Positions 57,322 through 64,000 of a DNA stretch of 64,000 bases are shown here, in pieces (positions within the stretch are counted from its first letter, which is position 1; each line of letters begins with the position of its first letter). Made by a program: the position numbers and the translations under genes. Source of the DNA: Caballeronia cordobensis (GTDB lineage: Bacteria > Pseudomonadota > Gammaproteobacteria > Burkholderiales > Burkholderiaceae); NCBI RefSeq assembly GCF_001544575.2, contig NZ_FCNY02000002.1, positions 124,001-188,000 of the forward strand. Reading direction: 5' to 3'. The notes under the pieces were generated by a model. That model saw nothing but the letters and a program-made list of their open reading frames with translations. It made no database searches and had not been told where the DNA came from.

Positions 57322-57444
57322 CGCTTCCCTGCGCTGGCATTATCCAGATCAGGTTCAAAGGGTATTTCTCACCCACGCCGCACGAAGCGATTCGATCGAT
57401 GAAACCGGTTGAAATCGCGATGCGCAACGCAGGACCCCCGCGTT
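57322..57444 (-). ncRNA. TPP riboswitch (THI element)
   Basis: The minus strand reads GCGGGGGTCCTGCG at the 5' end, then GTGGGTGAGAAATACCC, and the conserved CTTTGAACCTGATCTGGATA followed by ATGCCAGCGCAGGGAAG. These are the P2/P3 (TGAGA) and P4/P5 (CTGATCTGGATAATGCCAGCG) landmarks of the thiamine-pyrophosphate aptamer. A P3 arm of some 60 bases lies between the first two blocks. About 155 bases separate it from the thiC start; ribosome-site sequestration or early termination should lower ThiC output when TPP is abundant. The rest of the 57167-57668 gap (leader, EamA promoter side) shows no gene. Confidence 0.95.
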
Positions 57445-57668
57445 AGCAGCCGCCACCTTACACCGTGGCGTGGCGTGTTGGCAACCATCTTCAAATTCCG
57501 TCGTTCGTAGAGGGCGCTTACTGCATAATGGCGGGCGCCGCGAACTTCCGGGTTTTCCCGAAGATCGAGCGGCCCCTTCCCGCGCCATCCGCCTCTTCGT
57601 TTTCCGTCATGCCGTCCTGTCTGGTTTTGCCTGTTTTCGTCCGGCGCGCAGCCGTCGCGGAGTAATGC

Positions 57669-58610
57669 ATGTCCGCTCTGCCGCCGCCGCGTCTGCCGTT
57701 CAGTTTTCCCGACCGTTTTCCGTTTCGCGCGCCGCGTTCCTTCAAGGGGCAGGTGGCGCTCGCGCTCGCGGTCGTCTATCTCGTGTGGGGATCGACGTAT
57801 CTCGGGATTCACCTGTCGCTCGAATCGTTTCCGCCGCTCATGCTCGGCGGGCTGCGCAACCTGTTCGCGGGCGCCGGGCTGTTCGCGATCGCCGTGCATC
57901 GCAAGGCGGTGTGGCCCAGCGCGCGGGAAGTGCGCAACGCGGCGATCGTCGGCACCTTGCTCGAAGGATTGTCCAGCGGGATGATGGCCTACGGCATGCG
58001 CACCGTCGGCACCGGCACCGCCGCCGTGATGGTGGCCACGGTGCCGCTCTTCGCGACGATCTTCACCGCGCTCGCGGGCCGCGCCGTCGCGAAGGGCGAG
58101 TGGTTCGCGGTGGCGTTGGGCCTCGTCGGCATCGTGCTGCTGAATCACGGCGATCCGTCGCCGAGTTCCACGTTCGGCACACTCGCCATTCTGTGCGCGG
58201 CGATCCTCTGGGCGGGCGGCGCGCATCTCGCGACCCGGCTGCCGCAGCCTTCCGATCTGCTGATGTCCACGGCCTTGCAGATCGGGCTGGGCGGATTGAT
58301 CGCGACGGGCATCGCGCTGTTGTCCGGCGAGCGGCTCACGCACGTCGCGCCGGGGGCCGGGCTCGCGTTCGTCTATCTCGTGACCGTCGGTTCGATGGCC
58401 GCGTATGTCGCGTATAACTTCCTGATCCGCAACACGAGCACGATCGTCGCGACGAGTTGCCTGTACGTGAACCCGGTCGTCGCGGTCCTGCTCGGCGCGG
58501 CGCTGCTCGGCGAGATCATCACGCAGTGGACCGTCATCGCGACGCTCGTCATCCTGCTTTCCGTCGGGCTTTCGTTCTGGTTCGACTATCGGCGGCGCGG
58601 GCTGGCCTGA
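57669..58610 (+). CDS. EamA family transporter (YedA-like)
   Basis: Drug/metabolite transporter of 313 residues with ten membrane helices in two EamA repeats. A cytoplasmic leader of about 25 residues (PPRLPFSFPDRFPFRAPRSF) precedes ALALAVVYLVWGSTYLGIHL, and MMAYGMRTVGTGTAAVMVAT and IVATSCLYVNPVVAVLLGAA are characteristic of the YedA-type subgroup. GGAG lies eight bases upstream of the ATG. It is divergent from thiC; a role in thiamine or precursor traffic is possible by position only and is not supported by motifs. Confidence 0.88.
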   Translation: MSALPPPRLPFSFPDRFPFRAPRSFKGQVALALAVVYLVWGSTYLGIHLSLESFPPLMLGGLRNLFAGAGLFAIAVHRKAVWPSAREVRNAAIVGTLLEGLSSGMMAYGMRTVGTGTAAVMVATVPLFATIFTALAGRAVAKGEWFAVALGLVGIVLLNHGDPSPSSTFGTLAILCAAILWAGGAHLATRLPQPSDLLMSTALQIGLGGLIATGIALLSGERLTHVAPGAGLAFVYLVTVGSMAAYVAYNFLIRNTSTIVATSCLYVNPVVAVLLGAALLGEIITQWTVIATLVILLSVGLSFWFDYRRRGLA

Positions 58611-58935
58611 GCGTCCCCGCGTTGTAAAAGCCGCTTCGCGCACCGGCGGACTGCATCGTTCGATGCCGCTCCGCCGCGTGTCTTTCACACGTCCCGAATA
58701 ATTCCTCTAACGATTCCGGAAGCCCCGTCCTGTATGGCTTTGCCGGGCGCGAGGGAGTCATTCATGTCCCTCAGGGGCACATCCTTTGCTGATGGCAGGC
58801 ACCCGCATCGCCGGCGCGATTGACGTCGACCGATCGGTCAAGAAAGAAAACAGAACCAGGGTCCACGAATCGGGCGCAAGCCTTCGTCCGGACCCGGCCA
58901 ACGAGGTGTCGATCAAAATAAAGGAAGGTGAAATC
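58611..58935. other. Intergenic stretch with a palindrome before the DUF4397 gene
   Basis: No gene is seen. GACCGATCGGTC (58828-58839) is a perfect 12-base palindrome about 100 bases before the DUF4397 start and could be an operator. GAGGGA/TCCCTC (about 58751-58772) can also pair. No strong promoter is recognised. Confidence 0.4.
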
Positions 58936-59718
58936 ATGAAGCTCATCCGCACCGCTGCCGCGCTCGCTGCCGTCGCTGCTCTGCTCTCCGCTTGCGGAGG
59001 AAGCTCCGACGATGTCGGCAAGGAAATCGGCGTCACGCCGCCGGAAGTCCATTTCATTCACGCGATCCCGAGCGGGCCGAACGTCGACTTCTACGACAAC
59101 GGCAAGATCCTGCAGCCGAATCTCGCGTACAAGACCGTGACCAACTTCGCGAACATCGACACCGGCCAGCACAACTTCTCCTACGCCGCGGTCAACACGA
59201 CGACGCAGCTCGCGACCGATACCAGCATCAGCAATGCCGCGAAGGGCCACGAGTACACGGTGATCGCGTTGCCGGATGCGGGCTTCGTGCCGTCGATCGC
59301 GGTGATCGACGATCCCTTCGACAAGGGACTGCTGTCGACGAGCGCACGGGTTCGCGCCTTCAATGCCTCGACCAACGCGCCGAATCTGGACATCTATCTA
59401 GTGGCGCCGGGCACGAACATCGCCAACGTGAGCCCGACGATGGCGGGTGTCGCCTACAAGAACGCCGTGCCCGCGTCGACGCAGGACTCGCTCTATGTTT
59501 CCGGCAGCACGTATCAGCTTATCGCGACGCTGCCGGGCTCGAAGACGCCGGTCTATACGTCGGCATCGTTCAATCTCGGCAACAACGCGGACTGGCTCGT
59601 GACGACGCTGCCTTCGGGCAACGCGGCTTCGCAACTGGTGCCGGGCAAGATTCGCGTGCTGGTGGCGCAGGGCGGCAACACGCAGCAGCCGGCGCTGGAG
59701 TTGCCCGACACGCAATGA
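58936..59718 (+). CDS. DUF4397 domain lipoprotein
   Basis: Protein of 260 residues with a lipoprotein signal peptide MKLIRTAAALAAVAALLSAC (lipobox LSAC, Cys 20), so probably anchored in the envelope. The mature part contains two DUF4397-like units: VHFIHAIPSGPNVDFYDNGK near 37 and ARVRAFNASTNAPNLDIYLV near 137. DUF4397 proteins are periplasmic or surface beta-sandwich proteins of unknown role. AAGGAAGGTG lies before the ATG at 58936; longer frames upstream would bury the signal peptide. It ends at an intrinsic terminator. Function unassigned. Confidence 0.88.
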   Translation: MKLIRTAAALAAVAALLSACGGSSDDVGKEIGVTPPEVHFIHAIPSGPNVDFYDNGKILQPNLAYKTVTNFANIDTGQHNFSYAAVNTTTQLATDTSISNAAKGHEYTVIALPDAGFVPSIAVIDDPFDKGLLSTSARVRAFNASTNAPNLDIYLVAPGTNIANVSPTMAGVAYKNAVPASTQDSLYVSGSTYQLIATLPGSKTPVYTSASFNLGNNADWLVTTLPSGNAASQLVPGKIRVLVAQGGNTQQPALELPDTQ

Positions 59719-59742
59719 CGTAGCGGGTGCTAAGAGACTTAG

Positions 59743-59772
59743 TCCGGCCGCCTATCGCGGCCGGATTTTTTT
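59743..59772 (+). terminator. Intrinsic terminator of the DUF4397 gene
   Basis: TCCGGCCGC/GCGGCCGGA with a CTATC loop (59743-59765) is followed by seven T. It lies 24 bases after the stop codon. Confidence 0.92.
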
Positions 59773-59797
59773 GCGCCATGCGTGGGAGCAACGGCAC

Positions 59798-59826
59798 AAA
59801 AAAATCCCGCCACACGAGGTGGCGGG
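59798..59826 (-). terminator. Intrinsic terminator of the entericidin gene
   Basis: On the minus strand CCCGCCAC/GTGGCGGG with a five-base loop is followed by ATTTTTTT, 36 bases after the entericidin stop. It faces the plus-strand terminator, separating the two convergent units. Confidence 0.92.
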
Positions 59827-59862
59827 AAGAGAGGGAACTACAGCAACGCTATGGAACGATTG

Positions 59863-59997
59863 TTACTTGTGCTGCTCAGCGGAGTTCGAAATGGCCTGGC
59901 CGCCCTTCGAAATGTCCTGGCCCGCGCCCGAGACGGTGTTGCAGCCCGCGAGAGCCGCCGTGCCCGCGATCAGCAGCAGAGCGATGAGTCGAGTCAT
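59863..59997 (-). CDS. Entericidin A/B family lipoprotein
   Basis: Tiny lipoprotein of 44 residues: MTRLIALLLIAGTAALAGCN is a signal peptide with lipobox LAGC (Cys 19), and the mature part TVSGAGQDISKGGQAISNSA ends EQHK. The GCNTVxGxGxDIxxGGxAI pattern is that of entericidin B, a membrane lipoprotein linked to stationary-phase or osmotic stress and cell lysis in enteric bacteria. AAGGGGAA lies six bases before the ATG. It ends in its own terminator. No entericidin A-like antidote lies beside it, as is usual outside enterics, where these proteins are often single. Confidence 0.92.
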   Translation of the reverse strand: MTRLIALLLIAGTAALAGCNTVSGAGQDISKGGQAISNSAEQHK

Positions 59998-60089
59998 GTT
60001 GTATTCCCCTTGGAGTTGAAATGCGTGACAGGAATCGGTTCGCGCATCGTTTCGAGTGACGGACGCCTCATGCCGCCCGGCCTATCGGT

Positions 60090-60112
60090 CTAGTAATCAT
60101 AAAAAAGCGCGG
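60090..60112 (-). terminator. Weak terminator after the histidine kinase gene
   Basis: An imperfect GC-rich hairpin (about 60104-60122 on the minus strand) is followed by TTTTTTATG at 60097-60105. It lies about 60-85 bases after the kinase stop codon. Confidence 0.4.
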
Positions 60113-60180
60113 CGTCGCGGGCTGTAGGCACGCATGCGATTTTCGTGTCGGCGGCGTCCGCACTTCGTGTCGGCATCGTC

Positions 60181-61716
60181 TTACGCGGATTGCGCCAGGT
60201 CGGTGGCGTCGGCGCTGCGCTCGCGCGGCATCGATACGCTGATCGCCGTGCCGTGCGGCGTGACGCGCTCGATCTCGAAGCGCCCGCCGCGCGCCGACAC
60301 GCGCTGACGCATGCCGACGAGCCCATGCGTCTGCGTGCGCTTCAGATCCTGCGGACGGATGCCGATGCCATCATCGGTAATCGAGAGCGAGACGTTCTCT
60401 TCACCGACGCCAAGCGCCACGCGGATGCGGCTCGCGCGCGCGTATTTCGCCGCGTTCGTGAGCGACTCCTGCGCGACGCGAAAGAGCGCGATCTCGATCG
60501 CCTCGCCGAGCTTCACGTCTTCGCCCGGCAAATCGAATTCGATGCTCCAGCCGTTGCGTTGCGCGGCTTCGTCGGCGAGCGAGCGCAGGGCGGTCACGAG
60601 CCCGAAGTTGGCGAGCACGGTCGGGCGCATGTCTTCGATGATCCGCCGCTTGAGCGCGATGCCCTGATCCAGATTGCCGAGCGCGCGCGCGAGCTTTTCG
60701 GCCATCGCGGGCTCGGCGTCCTTCAGCTTGCCGCGCACCCACGCGACATCCATCTTGCTCGCGGTGAGAATCGAGCCGAGCTCGTCGTGGAGTTCGCGCG
60801 CGAGCTCCGTCTTTTCGTTTTCGCTGACGGACTGCAAATGCCACGCGAGCGCTTCCAGTTGCCGCGTGCGCGCGAATACGAGCTGATCCAGCTCCTCCTG
60901 CTGCGTGATGAGCGCCTTCTGCACGCGCGCCTGCTTGTCGAGCTGAATGCCCAGATTGCGAAAGAGCAGCAGGAACAACACGATGTTGAGCGCGCATAGC
61001 GCAGCGACGCATAGCGTCGAGATGCGCTGATCGGCGCGGCTCGCATCGAGCGCGTGCTGGGCGCGCCGTTCTTCGTTCAGGCGCAGGAGCGCGAGCGCGG
61101 CGTCGAGGGTCGCGCTCGTGCCTGCGCTCGCGCTCGCGTCGGCCGGCGTGGGGACGGCGGCATCGGCGGCGTCTTTCGATGGCTCCGCGAGACGCGCCGT
61201 GCCGTGCGCGATTTCATCGTCGGCGGCGGCGCGGATTTGCGCGAAGCTCGCGAGCGCCGCGTCGTCGCCGATGCGCCGGTAATACGCATCGAGCGAGGCG
61301 AGCGTGCGCCGCACGCGTGCCGCCGTGTCCGCGAAATGCGCCTGATACGCGCCGTCCGGCTTGAGCGCAAAGCCGCGCTCGTCGGCGGTGAGCGTCGCAA
61401 TATCGGCGGCGAGTGTCGAGAGTTGCGCGGTCGCGCCTTTGGCGTCGAGCGCGGTTTCGTACTCCGCCGCGATCCGCATGCGTCCCGACTCCAGGATCAC
61501 GAGACCGCCCACGGTGATGACGATCGCGACTGTCATCGCGACGGCCCAGCTATAGCGGCGCATCCAGTCGTTCAGGCGCGACGCGCGATGCGCGATGCCC
61601 GCGGGCGCGGGCCGGGCGGCGGCTTTCGGCATGGCGGAGTCGTCGGCGAAGATCGGCGATTCCGGTGGCGAATGAAGTGGCGATTCCCCGGGCAGCATCG
61701 TCGGTATGTGGCTCAT
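60181..61716 (-). CDS. NarL-family sensor histidine kinase (CHASE3-like sensor)
   Basis: Membrane sensor kinase of 511 residues. A cytoplasmic leader is followed by a membrane helix (about 53-72, [20 protein letters not shown]), a periplasmic helical domain near 75-235 with the CHASE3-like [18 protein letters not shown], and a second helix ([20 protein letters not shown] near 240). A coiled coil leads to the HisKA_3 box [20 protein letters not shown] near 307 and the ATPase domain ([42 protein letters not shown]). The start at 61716 ([10 protein letters not shown]) is preferred to an upstream ATG that lies inside an inverted repeat. The likely partner is the NarL-type regulator at 63150. Confidence 0.88.
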   Translation of the reverse strand: MSHIPTMLPGESPLHSPPESPIFADDSAMPKAAARPAPAGIAHRASRLNDWMRRYSWAVAMTVAIVITVGGLVILESGRMRIAAEYETALDAKGATAQLSTLAADIATLTADERGFALKPDGAYQAHFADTAARVRRTLASLDAYYRRIGDDAALASFAQIRAAADDEIAHGTARLAEPSKDAADAAVPTPADASASAGTSATLDAALALLRLNEERRAQHALDASRADQRISTLCVAALCALNIVLFLLLFRNLGIQLDKQARVQKALITQQEELDQLVFARTRQLEALAWHLQSVSENEKTELARELHDELGSILTASKMDVAWVRGKLKDAEPAMAEKLARALGNLDQGIALKRRIIEDMRPTVLANFGLVTALRSLADEAAQRNGWSIEFDLPGEDVKLGEAIEIALFRVAQESLTNAAKYARASRIRVALGVGEENVSLSITDDGIGIRPQDLKRTQTHGLVGMRQRVSARGGRFEIERVTPHGTAISVSMPRERSADATDLAQSA

Positions 61717-61831
61717 GGTGTCGTCGGATCGGCGTTTCACGGCGCGCAGCCGATTTGAAAGCAGGTGTCGGTGGATTCCCACAGCAAAAAAGGAGCCTGC
61801 CCGAATGCGCGTCCAGAAACGCGTCGCTAGG

Positions 61832-61848
61832 ATGGATGCGTCATCCAT
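61832..61848. promoter_or_regulatory. Inverted repeat in the kinase/DUF1328 divergent promoter
   Basis: ATGGATG-CGT-CATCCAT is a perfect 7-bp inverted repeat with a three-base spacer, ending 17 bases before the first DUF1328 start codon and lying in the 149-base gap shared with the divergent kinase gene. It could be an operator or a small leader hairpin. Confidence 0.45.
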
Positions 61849-61865
61849 TCTTACGGGGAACGATC

Positions 61866-62042
61866 ATGCTCAAGTGGGCATTGTTTTTCGCGATCGTGGC
61901 TGTGATCGCCGGCGTGCTGGGCTTTACGGGCGTCGCCGCCGGGGCTGCCGCCATCGCCAAGTTCTTGTTCGTGCTGTTCCTGATTCTCTGCGTCGTGTTT
62001 CTGGTGCTGGGCTTCGTCGTCACGAAAAAAGCCATCGATTAG
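61866..62042 (+). CDS. DUF1328 small membrane protein, copy 1
   Basis: Protein of 58 residues almost entirely hydrophobic: [20 protein letters not shown], then [19 protein letters not shown] and a second helix ending VTKKAID. The [14 protein letters not shown] motif defines the DUF1328/YtjA family of two-helix inner-membrane proteins, whose function is not known but which are often expressed in stress or stationary phase. ACGGGGAACG before the ATG includes the ribosome site. It is followed 60 bases later by a paralogue. Confidence 0.93.
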   Translation: MLKWALFFAIVAVIAGVLGFTGVAAGAAAIAKFLFVLFLILCVVFLVLGFVVTKKAID

Positions 62043-62102
62043 CGCCGCGCTCAGCCGATAGCGCGACACCGGTTCCCATCACCCGTTTTTGCAGGAGGTC
62101 AC

Positions 62103-62264
62103 ATGCTTCACTACGCTGCTGTCTTTTTCGTCATCGCCCTCATCGCGGCCGTGTTCGGTTTCACGGGCATCGCGGCCGGCGCGGCGGAAATCGCGAAGAT
62201 CCTTTTCTTCATTTTTCTCGTCGTGTTCGTGGTCACGTTGCTGCTCGGCGTCTTCCGAACGTGA
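62103..62264 (+). CDS. DUF1328 small membrane protein, copy 2
   Basis: Protein of 53 residues, clearly a paralogue of the gene just upstream: [20 protein letters not shown] and [20 protein letters not shown] share the GFTGxAAGAAxIAK motif, while the C-terminus is shorter (TLLLGVFRT). AGGAGGT at 62092-62098 is a near-consensus ribosome binding site, so this copy may be well expressed. The pair arose by tandem duplication and then diverged at about half the positions. Function unknown. Confidence 0.93.
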   Translation: MLHYAAVFFVIALIAAVFGFTGIAAGAAEIAKILFFIFLVVFVVTLLLGVFRT

Positions 62265-62468
62265 CGCGCGGTTCGCGCCGAACCGCGAGCCATCGGGCCG
62301 CGCGGGGGATTCTCGTCCGCCGCGCGGCCTTTTCGGGCGATCAGGCATGCCGCATGCATCGCAGTCCCTGATTGAATAGCAGGGCGCTATAGATAAGCCG
62401 CGCTTCACGAGCGCGCACGCCCGATCCAGCGACCGTCATCTCATTCCTATCTGTGAGGAGCGAACCAA

Positions 62469-63044
62469 ATGTCCAAATCGTCTGCTGTAAAAGCCGCGCC
62501 GAGCCAGTCCACGGACGCCTTCGTCCTCGATCTCGACAAGATTCGCGCCGACGCGCGCCAGCACATGGACGAAGGTCCCGTCACGTCGAGCTATGGCGCC
62601 GATCGCGAGACCGTGCTGAAGCTGCTCAACGACTCGCTCGCGACCGAGATCGTCTGCACGCTGCGCTACAAGCGCCACTATTTCATGGCGAAGGGCATCC
62701 ATTCGGAAGCCGTCGCGCAGGAGTTTCTCGAGCACGCCAACGAGGAGCAGGAGCACGCCGACACGCTCGCCGAGCGCATCGTCCAACTGGGCGGGGAGCC
62801 GAATTTCGCGCCCGACAGCCTGAAGTCGCGCTCGCATTCGGAGTACAAGGAAGGCCACGATCTGATCGACATGATTCGCGAGAATCTGATCGCGGAGCGC
62901 ATCGCGATCGATACGTATCGCGAGATCATCCGCTATCTCGGCGACAAGGACGTCACGACGCGGCGACTCTTCGAAGAGATCCTGGCCGTCGAGGAAGAGC
63001 ACGCCGACGACATGGCCGATCTGCTCGCCGGCCGCAACGGATAA
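62469..63044 (+). CDS. Ferritin-like domain protein (Dps/bacterioferritin-related)
   Basis: Four-helix-bundle protein of 191 residues. Candidate di-iron ligands are spaced as in the ferritin superfamily: Glu in LNDSLATEIVCTLRYKRHYF near 53-72, ExxEH in NEEQEHADTLAERIVQLG near 91, Glu in ENLIAERIAIDTYREIIRYL near 138, and EEEHADDMADLLAG near 174. It may store iron or protect against peroxide. TGAGGAG at 62453-62459 supports the start. Placement between stress-type small membrane proteins and a response regulator fits a stress role. Confidence 0.88.
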   Translation: MSKSSAVKAAPSQSTDAFVLDLDKIRADARQHMDEGPVTSSYGADRETVLKLLNDSLATEIVCTLRYKRHYFMAKGIHSEAVAQEFLEHANEEQEHADTLAERIVQLGGEPNFAPDSLKSRSHSEYKEGHDLIDMIRENLIAERIAIDTYREIIRYLGDKDVTTRRLFEEILAVEEEHADDMADLLAGRNG

Positions 63045-63149
63045 GGCCTCGCGCGCCGGACGCGCCTTGTGCGCAGCGCGCGCGTCCGGCGCATCCGAAC
63101 GATGACCGCTCAACTCCTACAAGAACGTCCGGCAGCGCGGACGACCCGA

Positions 63150-63782
63150 ATGATTCGAGTCTTGATAGCCGACGATCACGCGATCGTGCGCAGCGGGTTC
63201 CGGCAGTTCGTCGCGGACGAGCCCGACATGGAAGTCACCGCGGAAGCCGCGACGGGCGACGAGGCCATCGCGCGCGTGCGCGAGCAGGCGTTCGACGTCG
63301 TGCTGCTCGATATCGCGATGCCCGACAAGAACGGCGTCGACACCTTGCGCGTGATCAAGCAGATCCGGCCGGAGCAGGGCGTGCTGATGCTGTCGGGCTT
63401 TCCGGAGAGCCAGTACGCGATCAACCTGCTGAAGGCGGGCGCGAACGGCTATCTGAACAAGGACGCCGCGCCGGACGAAATCGTGCGTGCGATCCGCACG
63501 GTGGCGCGCGGGCATCGGTATCTGTCGGAATTCATCGCCGATGCGCTCGCCGACAAGCTCGACAAGCCCGCCGCCGAGCGGCCGCACGAACTGCTTTCGG
63601 AGCGCGAGTTCCAGATCTTTTGCAAGCTCGCGGGCGGCCAGATTCCGACGGAGATCGCGCAGGAACTGCATCTGTCGGTGAAGACGGTGAGCACGTACCG
63701 CGCGCGCGTGCTGGAAAAAATGCGGCTCGCCAATAACGCCGATCTCACCTATTACGCGATCAAGAACGGACTGATCGAATAG
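63150..63782 (+). CDS. NarL/FixJ-family response regulator
   Basis: Two-domain regulator of 210 residues. Receiver: MIRVLIADDHAIVRSGFRQF, phospho-acceptor Asp in VVLLDIAMPDKNG near 54 and Lys in GYLNKDAAPDEIVRAI near 104. LuxR-type helix-turn-helix: LSEREFQIFCKLAGGQIPTE, then HLSVKTVSTYRARVLEKMRL near 175-194. The ATG at 63150 is chosen because receiver similarity begins at MIRVLIADD; an ATG at 63102 would add 16 residues without similarity. It is the probable partner of the HisKA_3 kinase at 60181-61716, separated from it by the two DUF1328 genes and the ferritin-like gene. Confidence 0.92.
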   Translation: MIRVLIADDHAIVRSGFRQFVADEPDMEVTAEAATGDEAIARVREQAFDVVLLDIAMPDKNGVDTLRVIKQIRPEQGVLMLSGFPESQYAINLLKAGANGYLNKDAAPDEIVRAIRTVARGHRYLSEFIADALADKLDKPAAERPHELLSEREFQIFCKLAGGQIPTEIAQELHLSVKTVSTYRARVLEKMRLANNADLTYYAIKNGLIE

Positions 63783-63817
63783 CGGCGCGGAGGGTGCCCG
63801 ACGTGGGCGATCAAATC

Positions 63818-64000
63818 ATGACCGACGATCGACGAAGAGCGCCGCTCGCGCCGCTTGCGGCGCTGCTGATCGAGGACTCGCCGCTGATCCGCCGCAGCCT
63901 GACCGAGGCGATCGAGGCGCTCAAGTCCTGGCGCGTGACCGCGTTCGCCGATACGCCCGACGACGCCATCGCGCTTCTGTCGTCGCAGGCGTTCGACGCG
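63818..64000 (+). CDS. Response regulator receiver protein, cut by window end
   Basis: Partial gene. The first 61 residues are visible: MTDDRRRAPLAPLAALLIED, with the receiver start ALLIEDSPLIRRSLTEAIEA and a phospho-site region not yet reached. An in-frame GTG at 63803 with GGAGGGTG upstream is an alternative start. It follows the NarL-type regulator by 35 bases and is probably co-transcribed with it. Output domain unknown because the gene runs past the edge. Confidence 0.8.
   Translation, partial: MTDDRRRAPLAPLAALLIEDSPLIRRSLTEAIEALKSWRVTAFADTPDDAIALLSSQAFDA

Overview
This is a GC-rich stretch of bacterial chromosome with dense genes, short gaps and a strong preference for G or C at third codon positions. 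Gene content and order (dnaE next to msbA and lipopolysaccharide genes; rng-maf-rlmH-rsfS-nadD-hemF-purD; recC-recB-recD; thiC behind a TPP riboswitch) point to a betaproteobacterium of the family Burkholderiaceae, in the Burkholderia/Paraburkholderia/Caballeronia group. The genus is inferred; no rRNA or tRNA gene is visible. I saw no insertion sequence, prophage or CRISPR array.

Layout. 1-10.4 kb: dnaE, then a lipopolysaccharide cluster (core glycosyltransferase, the MsbA lipid A flippase, a second glycosyltransferase, an O-antigen ligase) ending in a HAD-hydrolase remnant and an acyltransferase of lower GC that looks acquired. 10.4-18.7 kb: a minus-strand housekeeping block (rng, maf, rlmH, rsfS, nadD, hemF, purD, yebC, upp). 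18.8-22.4 kb: a plus-strand operon of an unusual SDR protein, methylglyoxal synthase, quinone oxidoreductase and a KdpE-type response regulator with no sensor or Kdp pump nearby. 22.5-31.5 kb: an MdtABC-type RND efflux operon and an IclR regulator. 31.5-38 kb: a candidate small RNA, small envelope proteins, a large MscS channel, a thiol dioxygenase facing an Lrp/AsnC regulator, and a poorly annotated patch with a 57-codon gene and strong hairpins. 38-50.2 kb: a FUSC membrane protein and the recC-recB-recD-arfB operon, in which every junction is an ATGA overlap. 50.2-57.7 kb: membrane proteins, lactate permease, small lipoproteins and thiC with its riboswitch. 57.7-64 kb: an EamA transporter, a DUF4397 lipoprotein, an entericidin, and a stress-like module: a NarL-family sensor kinase facing two tandem DUF1328 proteins, a ferritin-like protein, a NarL-type response regulator and a second regulator cut by the window edge.

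Most genes are ordinary core genes. The parts least explained by standard annotation are the small-RNA candidate at 31.7 kb, the 37.1-37.8 kb patch, the operator-like repeats before the Lrp gene, the KdpE/methylglyoxal operon, the Ser/Thr/Ala-rich insertion in MdtC, the Gly-His-Trp repeat lipoprotein, and the 60-64 kb stress module.
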